Under the pieces are notes generated by a model, which was given only the letters and a program-made list of their open reading frames with translations, was not told the DNA's origin and did not search any database. A stretch of DNA of 64,000 nucleotides from Dyella_A sp049445995. Its GTDB lineage: Bacteria; Pseudomonadota; Gammaproteobacteria; Xanthomonadales; Rhodanobacteraceae. The stretch is from positions 24,321-88,320 of the forward strand of contig NZ_JBMSDZ010000015.1 of NCBI RefSeq assembly GCF_049445995.1, in the 5' to 3' direction. Made by a program: the position numbers and the translations under genes. Below, one piece after another: positions 35,039 to 42,801 of the stretch (its first letter is position 1; every line of letters begins with the position of its first letter).

Positions 35039-35353
35039 ATGGGTTTTCGGTTCGATCCAGAAGTCATCACGAAGTTGCGCGACAAGCACGACGTGACGCA
35101 GAAGGAAGTGATGGAGTGCTTTGCAAACGGCGAGGCGATCTATTTCGAAGACACGGACGAAAAGCACCAGACAGATCCGCCGACGTGGTGGTTTATGGCG
35201 CCGACTAACCGGAACCGCATGCTTAAGATCTGCTTCATGCGAAAGGACGGCGACATCGTCATCAAGACCGCCTTCCAACCGCAGAGCCACATGCATCTTG
35301 AACGTTATCGCCAGCTGGCAGGCTTGCCATCATGCTGGCCATCAGAGGAGTGA
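35039..35353 (+). CDS. BrnT-like toxin of a type II toxin-antitoxin module
   Basis: The 104-residue product resembles small proteins of Xanthomonads and Burkholderia with a RelE/BrnT-like fold, often mislabelled ADP-ribosyl-(dinitrogen reductase) hydrolase. Visible signatures are LRDKHDVTQKEVMECF, HQTDPPTWWFM and MLKICFMRKDGDIVIKTAFQP. The start is the ATG at 35039, preceded by GGAGG at eight bases; an upstream ATG at 35024 overlaps that site. Codon use is less GC-rich than flanking genes, suggesting transfer. The antitoxin gene begins four bases after its stop. Confidence 0.65.
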   Translation: MGFRFDPEVITKLRDKHDVTQKEVMECFANGEAIYFEDTDEKHQTDPPTWWFMAPTNRNRMLKICFMRKDGDIVIKTAFQPQSHMHLERYRQLAGLPSCWPSEE

Positions 35354-35357
35354 AGCC

Positions 35358-35711
35358 ATGGACAAGAAGATCCCGGGAACCGCAGAAAACTGGGAGAGTG
35401 GCAAGCTGGGTCTCAACGAGGCTACCGCACGCATTGCATCGCCTGAAGAGATCGCCGCCATTGAGCAAGCCGTGGGGCTCAACATGCAGCCCATCTCGAT
35501 CCGGCTGCAGAAGGATCTGGTGAACGTATTGAAGGAGATTGCCCGCTACCGAGGTATCGGTTATCAACCTATGATCCGTGACTTGCTGCAGCGTTGGGCG
35601 GTGGGAGAGATCTCCACGATCCTGGACGAGCGCGCGCGTGAAGCGAAGCTCAAGAAGGAAGAGATCGAGCGGGGCGAATCGTTGGCCGGAGATCTAAGAA
35701 AGATTGCCTGA
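35358..35711 (+). CDS. BrnA/CopG-like antitoxin
   Basis: The 117-residue protein has the C-terminal region QPISIRLQKDLVNVLKEIA and GYQPMIRDLLQRW, typical of ribbon-helix-helix antitoxins that pair with BrnT-like toxins. A GAGGAG Shine-Dalgarno sequence lies inside the toxin end. It likely represses the shared promoter by binding the upstream palindromes. The base composition is lower in GC than its surroundings, and a strong hairpin terminator follows. Target of the toxin is unknown. Confidence 0.65.
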   Translation: MDKKIPGTAENWESGKLGLNEATARIASPEEIAAIEQAVGLNMQPISIRLQKDLVNVLKEIARYRGIGYQPMIRDLLQRWAVGEISTILDERAREAKLKKEEIERGESLAGDLRKIA

Positions 35712-35730
35712 TCATTGGGTTCGCATCCGA

Positions 35731-35755
35731 AAAAGCCCGCTCCAGCGGGCTTTTT
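35731..35755. terminator. Bidirectional terminator after the toxin-antitoxin pair
   Basis: AAAAGCCCGCT and AGCGGGCTTTT form an 11-bp perfect stem around a two-base loop, with TTTTTC on the plus strand and A-rich sequence on the other. It also serves the convergent TauE gene, whose stop is at 35769. Confidence 0.88.
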
Positions 35756-35768
35756 CATGCCCTCGGCC

Positions 35769-36548
35769 TCAGCCGCGCAGCGAGTGCACCAGCATGTAGA
35801 TCGCCACCGCGATGATCATCCCGGCGAAGATCGCGTTGAGCGCGCCGCGGGTCTTGGCCAGCTTCCTGGCACCGAGCGCGCCCAGCCAGCCGCCGGCCAC
35901 GCCGCCGCCGATGAAGGCGGCGGCGACCGGCCAGTCGATCAGGCCGGAGAACGCGTAGTTGGCGGCGGCGGTGAGACCGAACGCGCCCACCGCGAACAAC
36001 GAGCTGCCGATGGCGTGGATGATCTCCATGCCGCTGGCCAGCATCAACCCCGGCACGACCAGGAAACCGCCGCCGATGCCGAAGAAGCCCGACAGCGCGC
36101 CGGCACCCAGCCCCACGCCGGCCAGGCGCGGGTTGGCGTGCGGCAGCGGGTAGCGGTCCGGGCCGCCGCCGCGGCGGCCGCGCAGCATCAGCCCCGCCAC
36201 CACGAGCATCAGGACCGCGAACAGTACCAGCAGCCGCTGGCCGTTCACCGCCTTGCCGATGGTCGAGCCGATGAAGGCGCCGACCACGCCGGTGGCGGCG
36301 AAGATGAAGGCCGCCTTCCAGCGCACGTGGCCGGCGCGCGCGTGCGGAATCAGGTTGGCGAACGCGTTGAGCGACACCGCCAGCGCGCTGGTGCCGATCG
36401 CCAGGTGCGGATCGCGCACGCCGACCACGTAAAGCAGCAGCGGCACGGCCAGGATCGAGCCGCCGCCGCCGATCAGCGCCAGCGAGAAACCGACGGCCGA
36501 GCCGCAGGCGATCGCCAGCAGGGCCTGCATCAGGTCGAAGGTGGGCAT
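35769..36548 (-). CDS. TauE/SafE-family sulfite exporter
   Basis: This 259-residue membrane protein has the two-fold repeated TauE fold: GFSLALIGGGGSILAVPLLLY in the N-half and GFFGIGGGFLVVPGLMLASG in the C-half. Members export sulfite or organosulfonates. It is the last gene of the persulfide operon and follows the BigR-type regulator by 16 bases, so it would remove the sulfite produced by persulfide dioxygenase. Confidence 0.92.
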   Translation of the reverse strand: MPTFDLMQALLAIACGSAVGFSLALIGGGGSILAVPLLLYVVGVRDPHLAIGTSALAVSLNAFANLIPHARAGHVRWKAAFIFAATGVVGAFIGSTIGKAVNGQRLLVLFAVLMLVVAGLMLRGRRGGGPDRYPLPHANPRLAGVGLGAGALSGFFGIGGGFLVVPGLMLASGMEIIHAIGSSLFAVGAFGLTAAANYAFSGLIDWPVAAAFIGGGVAGGWLGALGARKLAKTRGALNAIFAGMIIAVAIYMLVHSLRG

Positions 36549-36564
36549 GGCGCGGTTCTCGCGG

Positions 36565-36906
36565 TCAGTCGTGGCAGAACTGGTCGAACAGGGTCTGCAT
36601 CAGCGCCTGCACACGTTCGTCGCTGATGTGGTAGTAGATCGACTGGGCCTTGCGCCGGCCGCTCACCACGCCGTCGCGGCGCAGCAGCGAGAGATGCTGC
36701 GAGACCACGCTCTGCGCCAGCCCCAGCGCCTGCGCCAGCTCGCCCACCGAGCGCTCGCCCGCAATCAGCTGGCACAGCAGCATCAGCCGGTTGTGGCTGG
36801 CCATCGCCTTGAGCACGGCGATCGCCTCGTCGGCGCGCGCGTGCAGGCGCTCGATCGGGGGTGCCGCGTGCGACGCGGCGAGGCTGGTCGGGCGGCCGGG
36901 CATCAT
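36565..36906 (-). CDS. bigR: BigR/SqrR-type ArsR-family persulfide-responsive repressor
   Basis: The 113-residue protein has an ArsR winged helix (SVGELAQALGLAQSVVSQHLSLLRRDG). Cys45 and Cys111 are 66 residues apart, the same spacing as the disulfide/tetrasulfide pair of BigR and SqrR. Persulfides would link them and release DNA. Its start overlaps the DUF442 stop (ATGA). A second ATG one codon on is equally possible. The target is probably the inverted repeat at 39135-39158. Confidence 0.85.
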   Translation of the reverse strand: MMPGRPTSLAASHAAPPIERLHARADEAIAVLKAMASHNRLMLLCQLIAGERSVGELAQALGLAQSVVSQHLSLLRRDGVVSGRRKAQSIYYHISDERVQALMQTLFDQFCHD

Positions 36907-37331
36907 GGCCGCCTGAACGCATGCAGGCGCGATGCGAATGTGGTGAGGTCGTAGCCGGCCGACGCGGCGCGCGCCAGGATCGCCTGGTCGTCCAGCGACG
37001 CTGTGGCCTGCAGCGCCCACAGCATGGTCGAGCGGGTGCCGGTGCGGCAGAACGCCAGTATCGGCGCCGGCAGCTCGGCGAGCGCCTGTGCGAAAGCCCG
37101 CGCCTGCGCGTCCTGCACCTGGCCCGATACCACCGGGATGTGGCGATACGCGAGGCCGCCCGCACGGGCGGCCTGGGCCAGTGCGCGGCTGGCGGGCTGG
37201 TCGGGTTCCTCGTCGTCGGGGCGGTTGTTGATCACGCTGCGGTAGCCCTGCGCGGCCAGCGTGGCGAGGTCGGCCTCGCTGATCTGCGGGGCCACGCTGA
37301 GCGTGTCGGTGAGGCGCTTGATGGAGGTCAT
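36903..37331 (-). CDS. DUF442 (TIGR01244) sulfur-transferase/phosphatase-like protein
   Basis: The 142-residue protein has the dual-specificity-phosphatase-like P-loop CRTGTRS at residues 95-101. In Xylella and Agrobacterium the same domain is fused to a metallo-beta-lactamase (Blh) in the bigR operon; here the two halves are separate adjacent genes. It is thought to handle persulfide sulfur. The ATG at 37331 is used instead of the TTG two codons upstream. Its stop overlaps the repressor start. Confidence 0.85.
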   Translation of the reverse strand: MTSIKRLTDTLSVAPQISEADLATLAAQGYRSVINNRPDDEEPDQPASRALAQAARAGGLAYRHIPVVSGQVQDAQARAFAQALAELPAPILAFCRTGTRSTMLWALQATASLDDQAILARAASAGYDLTTFASRLHAFRRP

Positions 37332-37376
37332 GGTCAATTCCTCGCGGGAAGCAGGTACGGCGCGGAGCGAGTGGAA

Positions 37377-38243
37377 TCAGAGCGCGTCGAGCGGGATCTT
37401 CAGATAGCTCACGCCGTTGGCCTCCGGCGGCGGCTTGTGGCCGGCGCGCATGTTGATCTGCACCGAGGGCAGGATCAGCCTGGGCATCGCCAGCGTGGCG
37501 TCGCGCGCGGTGCGCATGGCCACGAAGTCCGCCTCGGTGACGCCGTCGCGCACGTGCAGGTTGCCGCGCTTCTCTTCGCCCACGGTGGTTTGGCAGACGT
37601 ATTCGTCGCGATCCGGTGCCTTGTAGTCGTGGCACAGGAAGATGCGGGTGGACTCCGGCAGCGCGTAGATCTTCTGGATCGAGCGGTACAGCGTGGCCGC
37701 GTCGCCGCCGGGGAAGTCGCAGCGGGCGGTGCCGTAGTCGGGCATGAACAGCGTGTCGCCGACGAACGCCGCATCGCCGATCACGTGGGTCATGCACGCC
37801 GGCGTGTGGCCGGGCGTGTGGATCGCCACCGCCTCGATGTTGCCCACGCGGTAGTGCTCGCCGTCGCTGAACAGGTGGTCGAACTGGCTGCCGTCGCGGG
37901 CGAATTCACTGCCTGCGTTGAACAGCTTGCCGAAGGTGTGCTGCACGGTGCGGATGTGCTCGCCGATGCCCAGCCTGCCGCCCAGTTGCTGCTGGATATA
38001 CGGCGCGGCGGAAAGGTGGTCGGCATGCACGTGGGTGTCGATCACCCAGTCCACGCCGAGGCCGTGCCCGCGCACCCAGGCGACGATGGCGTCGGCCGAA
38101 TCGTGGCGGGTGCGGCCGGAAGCGGGGTCGTAGTCGAGCACGCTGTCGAGCACCGCCGCGCGCCCGGTGGCCGGGTCGGCGACGACGTAGCTGAAGGTGT
38201 TGCTGGGCTCGTCGAAGAATGCTTTGACCTGGGGCTGTTGCAT
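37377..38243 (-). CDS. MBL-fold persulfide dioxygenase-like hydrolase (Blh/ETHE1-like)
   Basis: This 288-residue metallo-beta-lactamase-fold protein has the metal motif THVHADHLSA (His71, His73, Asp75, His76), a second His in HTPGHTPACMT and Asp in FVGDTLFMPDYG, as in ETHE1-type iron-dependent persulfide dioxygenases that oxidise glutathione persulfide to sulfite. Family length is usually about 240-290. It sits between the YeeE transporters and the DUF442 gene in the BigR-type operon. Confidence 0.9.
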   Translation of the reverse strand: MQQPQVKAFFDEPSNTFSYVVADPATGRAAVLDSVLDYDPASGRTRHDSADAIVAWVRGHGLGVDWVIDTHVHADHLSAAPYIQQQLGGRLGIGEHIRTVQHTFGKLFNAGSEFARDGSQFDHLFSDGEHYRVGNIEAVAIHTPGHTPACMTHVIGDAAFVGDTLFMPDYGTARCDFPGGDAATLYRSIQKIYALPESTRIFLCHDYKAPDRDEYVCQTTVGEEKRGNLHVRDGVTEADFVAMRTARDATLAMPRLILPSVQINMRAGHKPPPEANGVSYLKIPLDAL

Positions 38244-38280
38244 CGTGATCTCCTTCGCTTGTTCGCTTGAGGGCGCGCGT

Positions 38281-38697
38281 TCAGCCGCGCGCCGCGGGAA
38301 TCCTGGCCGCCAGCCACCAGCCGGCGAGCATCGTGGCGATCAGCACGCCCAGCGCAGGCGTGGCGGCCGACAGCGAGGCCAGCGCCGGACCCGGGCAGTA
38401 GCCGGCGATGCCCCAGCCGATGCCGAACAGCGCCGCGCCGCCAACCAGTCGCGCGTCGAAGGTGCGCGCCGCGGGCAGCTGGAAGCTCGGCTCGAACAGC
38501 GGCCGGCCGCGGCGGAACACCAGCCGGTAGCCGATCGCGGTGGTCAGCACGGCGCCGCCCATCACGAAGATCAGGCGCGGATTCCAGGCGCCGAACAGAT
38601 CGAGGAAGCCCAGCACCACGGCCGGCTGGGTCATGCCGCCCAGGCTCAGGCCGAGGCCGAACACCAGACCGGCCACGAGGGCGATGGCGATTTTCAT
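38281..38697 (-). CDS. YeeE/YedE-family sulfur transporter half (DUF6691-like)
   Basis: The 138-residue membrane protein has four hydrophobic segments, the N-terminal GLVFGLGLSLGGMTQPAVVLGFLDLFG signature and GIGWGIAGYCPGPAL with a Cys, the hallmarks of the YeeE/YedE half-size proteins that import thiosulfate or a sulfur atom. It begins two bases after the stop of its partner and ends 37 bases before the MBL gene. Together they probably form a heteromeric channel. Confidence 0.9.
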   Translation of the reverse strand: MKIAIALVAGLVFGLGLSLGGMTQPAVVLGFLDLFGAWNPRLIFVMGGAVLTTAIGYRLVFRRGRPLFEPSFQLPAARTFDARLVGGAALFGIGWGIAGYCPGPALASLSAATPALGVLIATMLAGWWLAARIPAARG

Positions 38698-38699
38698 GG

Positions 38700-39122
38700 T
38701 CAGGCCACTCCGAGCAGGTGACGCAGGACAAATACCGTGGCGATACCGAACGCCATGAACACGCCGGTGGCCAGCAGTGAACGCGGCGACAGGCAGGCGA
38801 TGCCGCACACACCGTGACCGCTGGTGCAACCGCTGCCCAGCCGCGTACCCACGCCCACCAGCAGGCCGGCCAGCGCCATCAGCGGCAGGCTCACCTGCGG
38901 CGCGCCGATGCCGTTGTCCTGGCCGAACAGGCTCAGCAGCAGCGGCCCGGCGATCAGGCCGATGACAAAGGCCACGCGCCAGCCGCGGTCGCCGCGATGG
39001 CCGATGAACACGCCGCTGGCGATGCCGCTGATGCCGGTGATCCGGCCCAGGCCGGCCATCAGCAGCGCCGCGGCGCCACCGATCAGGACGCCGCCGAGCA
39101 GGGACGAGAGGTAGTGATGCAT
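38700..39122 (-). CDS. YeeE/YedE-family sulfur transporter half
   Basis: This 140-residue membrane protein is the first gene of the operon. It has the conserved GSGCTSGHGVCGIACLSPRSLLAT motif, whose two cysteines are proposed to relay sulfur across the membrane in YeeE proteins. The ATG lies 12 bases downstream of an ATATATTC-N8-GAATATAT inverted repeat, placing it directly under ArsR-type control. It works with the downstream half-transporter. Confidence 0.9.
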   Translation of the reverse strand: MHHYLSSLLGGVLIGGAAALLMAGLGRITGISGIASGVFIGHRGDRGWRVAFVIGLIAGPLLLSLFGQDNGIGAPQVSLPLMALAGLLVGVGTRLGSGCTSGHGVCGIACLSPRSLLATGVFMAFGIATVFVLRHLLGVA

Positions 39123-39134
39123 GGTGTCCGGTTC

Positions 39135-39158
39135 ATATATTCAAAGATGCGAATATAT
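39135..39158. promoter_or_regulatory. BigR-type operator overlapping the persulfide operon promoter
   Basis: ATATATTC (39135-39142) and GAATATAT (39151-39158) are perfect inverted repeats with an eight-base spacer in a very AT-rich island 12 bp before the first gene. Known BigR boxes are AT-rich inverted repeats of similar size that overlap the promoter. The gene for the likely ligand protein is inside the operon. Confidence 0.7.
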
Positions 39159-39235
39159 TAGATGGCACCATCTCCGACGCAAGCCCCACGCGACGCAAGC
39201 CCCGCCTGGCGCATCGGCGAATCTGCCCAGCCGGC

Positions 39236-39994
39236 TCAGCGCGGGCCGAAGATCGCCTTCAGCTGCGCGTTCGGCAGCATGCCGGCGGCCATGTGGATGC
39301 TGCCGTCGGCGTCGCGGTACACCGTGGCCGGCGTGCCCTGCACGCCGAGCTTGTCCATCAGTTCGCCGTTGGCCACCAGCGCCGCCTCGACCGTGGGCGC
39401 CAGCGTCTTGGCCGGCGCCACGGTGCTGCGGCCGAAGCTCTGTTCGTGCTGGCGCAGGGCGGCCAGCGGATCGGCCGCGCCCAGGATCGCCGCGGCCCGA
39501 TACGGGCTGGTCGGCGAGATCACCGCCACCAGGATGTGCCGCACCTGCACGTCGCCGCCGGCCAGCAGCGGCTGGGTGGCGGCCCACAGCTTGTGGCAGT
39601 ACGGGCACTCGGTGTCGGTGAACACGTAGACGATGCGGCGCGGGTGGCTGGCGCCCTCGGCGATGTAGCGCGTCCTGCCGAGCGCGGCCCAGGTGGCGTC
39701 GTCCAGCGCCGGGGCCGCGGCCACTGCCATGCTGTCGCTGGTGAGGTCGTTGCCGGCGCGGTCGTACAGCGAGCCGATCAGCGTGTGCTCGCCGTCCGGC
39801 AGCAGGTAGACCGGCAGCGCACGACCGCGGTACTCGCCGACGAAGCCGCGGTAGCCGTCCGGCGCCTTCAGCGGGCCCTTGATGGTGATGCCCTTGGCGG
39901 TCAGCGCCTGCACCGGCGGCGGCAGCGGCGCCTCGCTGGCGGGGGTGCAGCCGATCATGGCCAGGGTCAGGAGGCAGGCAAGCCAACGGTTCAA
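39236..39994 (-). CDS. dsbG: DsbG/DsbC-like thiol:disulfide interchange lipoprotein
   Basis: The 252-residue protein has a lipoprotein signal with lipidated Cys16 (LTLAMIGC), an N-terminal dimerisation-like region and a thioredoxin fold with CPYC at residues 130-133 and the cis-Pro loop GTPATVY. DsbC/DsbG act as periplasmic disulfide isomerases or reductases. The start is a TTG overlapping the TlpA stop (TTGA), with GGAG upstream; the nearest ATG would remove most of the signal. It is the last gene of the thiosulfate operon. Confidence 0.85.
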   Translation of the reverse strand: MNRWLACLLTLAMIGCTPASEAPLPPPVQALTAKGITIKGPLKAPDGYRGFVGEYRGRALPVYLLPDGEHTLIGSLYDRAGNDLTSDSMAVAAAPALDDATWAALGRTRYIAEGASHPRRIVYVFTDTECPYCHKLWAATQPLLAGGDVQVRHILVAVISPTSPYRAAAILGAADPLAALRQHEQSFGRSTVAPAKTLAPTVEAALVANGELMDKLGVQGTPATVYRDADGSIHMAAGMLPNAQLKAIFGPR

Positions 39995-40818
39995 GGGGAT
40001 TCTCCGGTTGCGGTGGGGGTGGCTGCGATGCGTTGCAGGGACTCGGCCAGGGTGGCCGCCGACAGCTCGCCCAGATGGGTGTCGCGCAGCCGGCCGTGCG
40101 TGTCGATGAACAGCGTCGTCGGATAGCCGCGCACGTTGTAGTGGGCGCCGAACGCGCCGCTGCTGTCGAGCAGCACGTGCCGCGGCGTCAGCTGCTGCCC
40201 GGCAAGAAACCGCTGCACGGCGTCGGCCGATTCGCCGGCGTCGACAAATACGAAGCGCACGTCGGGCCGGCGCTTCTGCGCCTGCACCAGCATCGGCAGT
40301 TCGCGTTGGCACGGCCCGCACCAGGTGGCCCAGACGTTGATCACCAGCGGCTGGCCGGCCAGCGTGCCGATCGCCACGCTGCGGCCGTGCAGATCCGCCA
40401 GCGCCAGCGTGGGCAGGGGCAGGTGGGTGGCCTGTTCCAACCGCAGTGCGGTGAGGCTGACCAGCCCCCAGGCGAGGCCGCCCGCCGCCAGCGTGAGGAC
40501 GAGCGGGCGGCGCCGCGCCGGGTGTCGCGCGGCCACCACGCCGGCAGCGGCCAGCACGGCGAGCGCGCCGGCCCATGGCACGAAGCCGCCCACGCGCGGA
40601 TCGATCAGGCTGCCCGGCTCGCGGGCGTACTCCGGCCACCAGCGGACGACGTGCGCCAGCCGCGCGACCAGCACGCCGGCGGCGAGCAGCCACCACAGCG
40701 TGCCTTCCACGCGCGGCATGCCGCGCCGGTGCCCGCGTGCGTCCACCGCCAGTGCCACCACCACGCCGGCGAGCAGGGCGAGCGGTCCGGTGGCGAGCGC
40801 CCAGGGTCCGAAGTTCAT
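39991..40818 (-). CDS. TlpA/ResA-like thioredoxin with an Lgt-like membrane N-terminus
   Basis: Residues 1-120 form three or four membrane helices that resemble the first half of prolipoprotein diacylglyceryl transferase (VARLAHVVRWWPEY, then GGFVPWAGAL where Lgt has the GGMSFHGG loop), but the Lgt His is missing. Residues 130-275 are a TlpA-type thioredoxin with WCGPC (Cys167, Cys170) and VRGYPTTLFID. It would present a reductase domain to the periplasm. Both ends overlap neighbours (ATGA and TTGA). Arrangement suggests reduction of cytochrome cysteines. Confidence 0.8.
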   Translation of the reverse strand: MNFGPWALATGPLALLAGVVVALAVDARGHRRGMPRVEGTLWWLLAAGVLVARLAHVVRWWPEYAREPGSLIDPRVGGFVPWAGALAVLAAAGVVAARHPARRRPLVLTLAAGGLAWGLVSLTALRLEQATHLPLPTLALADLHGRSVAIGTLAGQPLVINVWATWCGPCQRELPMLVQAQKRRPDVRFVFVDAGESADAVQRFLAGQQLTPRHVLLDSSGAFGAHYNVRGYPTTLFIDTHGRLRDTHLGELSAATLAESLQRIAATPTATGESP

Positions 40819-41126
40819 GCCGACCAGCCGCTGGCGCGATTGCCCTTCGGGCTGCGCACCTGGTTCCAGTCCACTGCGCGGAAATATTGCGCCCCCGGCG
40901 CGTGCACGCCCCAGTCCGCCGAGGCCGCGTAGTGCAGCCGCCTCAGCAGCTGCTGGTCGACATGGCGATAGCCCGACCACGGGTACGCGTCGAAAAACAC
41001 CGTGCCGCCCACCGTGGTCGTGCCCGCCGGCGTGTCGACGGCATGCGCGCCGGCGGCCACGGCCAGTGCGAGGAAAACCGAAGCGATCGCCGTCGCCGCG
41101 CGCCGGAGCAGGGCGAAAGCAGTCAT
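40815..41126 (-). CDS. Small exported protein in the thiosulfate operon
   Basis: This 103-residue protein has a signal peptide (residues 1 to about 29, ending GAHA) and a Cys-free mature part rich in aromatic residues (VFFDAYPWSGYRH, YFRAVDWNQV). I do not recognise a family. Both ends overlap neighbouring genes by ATGA, between tsdA and tlpA, which supports real expression and a periplasmic role in the thiosulfate pathway. Confidence 0.7.
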   Translation of the reverse strand: MTAFALLRRAATAIASVFLALAVAAGAHAVDTPAGTTTVGGTVFFDAYPWSGYRHVDQQLLRRLHYAASADWGVHAPGAQYFRAVDWNQVRSPKGNRASGWSA

Positions 41127-42103
41127 CGCGCACCCCGGCGCCTGGCCGGCCGGGCGCCCAGCAGGTGGCCCTTGACGGTGGTGCCGTAGAGCGACATCGG
41201 CGTGTCGTGGAAATCCCTGCGCGTCTGCGCGAGGTCGCCGGTGAAGCGCGGGTCCTGCGGGCGTTCGTGGGCATCCATGTACATCGCCACGTCCCACGCG
41301 TCCTGGTCGCTCAGCGTGTTGCCGCGGCTCTGCGGCATGTTGGCCTTGATGAAGGCGGCGGCGTTGTCCAGCTCGTGCATGCCGGCGCCCCAGTTGAACG
41401 AGTCTGGACCCCACAGCGGCGGGAACACGTAGCGCCCGGCCACCTTCTGGCCCTGGCCGTCGCTGCCGTGGCACAGCGCGCAGTCGCGCTGGAACACCGC
41501 CGCGCCGCGCGCGTAGTCCGGTGGCTGCGGCGGCTTGAAGCCCTGCTTGGGATAGCCTGCGCCGTCCAGTTTCACGCCGATCGGCGCGCCGCTGGACAGC
41601 CAGAAGGCATAAGTCTCCAGCGCCAGCATCTCGCGGCTGTCCAGCGGCGGCGCCTTGCCGTTCATGCTGTACCTGAAGCAGTCCTGCAGGCGCTCGCCGA
41701 AGCTGTTCACGTGCCTGTTCTTGCTGCGGTAGGCCGGATACCTGCCGTAGGCGCCCCACAGCGGCGCCGAGTTCGGCAGGCGTCCGGCGTCCAGATGGCA
41801 GTTGGTGCAGGCCAGCCCGTTGCCGACATAGGCCGGCGCCTTCTGCGCGGTGTGCACGAACAGCGCGCGCCCCTCGCGCACCATGTCGCCGAACGGGCCT
41901 TCGGGGATCGCCGACTCCGGCGGCGGCGTGAAGGCGGTGGCGGGCGTCGGCACGAGTGGCTTCGCCGTCGACGCGGTGTGCGCAGGCGCGGCCGGTGTGG
42001 AGGCCGGTGTGGCCGGCCCCGCGTCGCTGGCGGGGGACGAGGGCTGACAGGCGGCCAGCAGCACCGCCGTCATCGCCGGGAGCAGGAGTCGATGGCGCGT
42101 CAT
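41123..42103 (-). CDS. tsdA: TsdA-like diheme thiosulfate dehydrogenase/tetrathionate reductase
   Basis: The 326-residue lipoprotein (lipobox Cys19) has two heme-c sites: CTNCH at 99-103 and CALCH at 208-212. It shows the TsdA signature WGAYGRYPAYRSKNRHVNSFGERLQDCFRYSMNG; Cys142 fits the unusual distal Cys ligand of the active-site heme, which makes TsdA bidirectional between thiosulfate and tetrathionate. A 50-residue Ala/Pro linker follows the lipobox. It pairs with the c4 cytochrome just upstream, its likely electron partner. Confidence 0.88.
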   Translation of the reverse strand: MTRHRLLLPAMTAVLLAACQPSSPASDAGPATPASTPAAPAHTASTAKPLVPTPATAFTPPPESAIPEGPFGDMVREGRALFVHTAQKAPAYVGNGLACTNCHLDAGRLPNSAPLWGAYGRYPAYRSKNRHVNSFGERLQDCFRYSMNGKAPPLDSREMLALETYAFWLSSGAPIGVKLDGAGYPKQGFKPPQPPDYARGAAVFQRDCALCHGSDGQGQKVAGRYVFPPLWGPDSFNWGAGMHELDNAAAFIKANMPQSRGNTLSDQDAWDVAMYMDAHERPQDPRFTGDLAQTRRDFHDTPMSLYGTTVKGHLLGARPARRRGAR

Positions 42104-42765
42104 GGCGTGGTCTCCGCATGGTCCAGCGGTTGCGCGGCGAACCATGCCGCCACCGCGTTGACGTCTTCTTCGTCCAGCGCGGTGCTGATGTGCTGCATCA
42201 GCGCCAGCGGGTCGTTGTGCCGGCGGCCCTGCTGCCAGGCCTTGAGCTGGGCGGCGAGGTACGCGGCCGGCTGCCCGGCCAGCGGCGGGAACGCCGCGCC
42301 CACGCCCACGCCACCCGGTCCGTGGCATTGCTCGCAGGCCGGCACCTGGCGGCTCCAGCGACCGCGGGTGGCCAGCAGCGCGCCGCGGCTATCCGGCGCG
42401 GGCGACGGCGTGGCCGGCCTGGCCAGCGCGGCCGGCAGCGGCAGCTGGCTGTAGTACTCGGCCAGCGCCTGGCGTTCCTCGCTGGAGAGCGCCGTGGCGA
42501 TCGGTTTCATCACCGGATCGTCGCGGCTGCCGTCGGCAAAGCTGTCCAGCTGGCGGCGCAGATAGACCGCGTCCAGCGCAGCCAGCCGCGGAAAGCCGTC
42601 GGCCACCTGGCCGCCGCCGTCGATGCCGTGGCAGTCCAGGCACGGTGGTGCGCCCTTGCCGTTGCCTTGGCTGGCGAGCTGCGCCGCGTCCAGCGCGTGT
42701 GCCGCCGGCGCGGCCAGGGCGGCGGCCAGTGCGCATGCGGCCACGACACTCCATCGACGGTTCAT
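42100..42765 (-). CDS. Cytochrome c4-type diheme protein (TsdB-like)
   Basis: The 221-residue protein has a signal peptide (about residues 1-24), CLDCH at 42-46 and CEQCH in the second half, each followed by a GGGQVADGFPRLA or VGVGAAFPPLAGQ segment typical of c4 cytochromes. In several bacteria such a protein (TsdB) shuttles electrons between TsdA and the respiratory chain. Its stop overlaps the tsdA start (ATGA). Confidence 0.88.
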   Translation of the reverse strand: MNRRWSVVAACALAAALAAPAAHALDAAQLASQGNGKGAPPCLDCHGIDGGGQVADGFPRLAALDAVYLRRQLDSFADGSRDDPVMKPIATALSSEERQALAEYYSQLPLPAALARPATPSPAPDSRGALLATRGRWSRQVPACEQCHGPGGVGVGAAFPPLAGQPAAYLAAQLKAWQQGRRHNDPLALMQHISTALDEEDVNAVAAWFAAQPLDHAETTP

Positions 42766-42801
42766 CGTGCGTTCTCCCTGCGGCTGCCGAACACGCGGCT
42801 G

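Noticed and set aside
39175..39203. Direct repeat CGACGCAAGCCCC before dsbG end
   Set aside because: Two copies three bases apart only; too short and isolated to be a CRISPR or a clear regulatory array.
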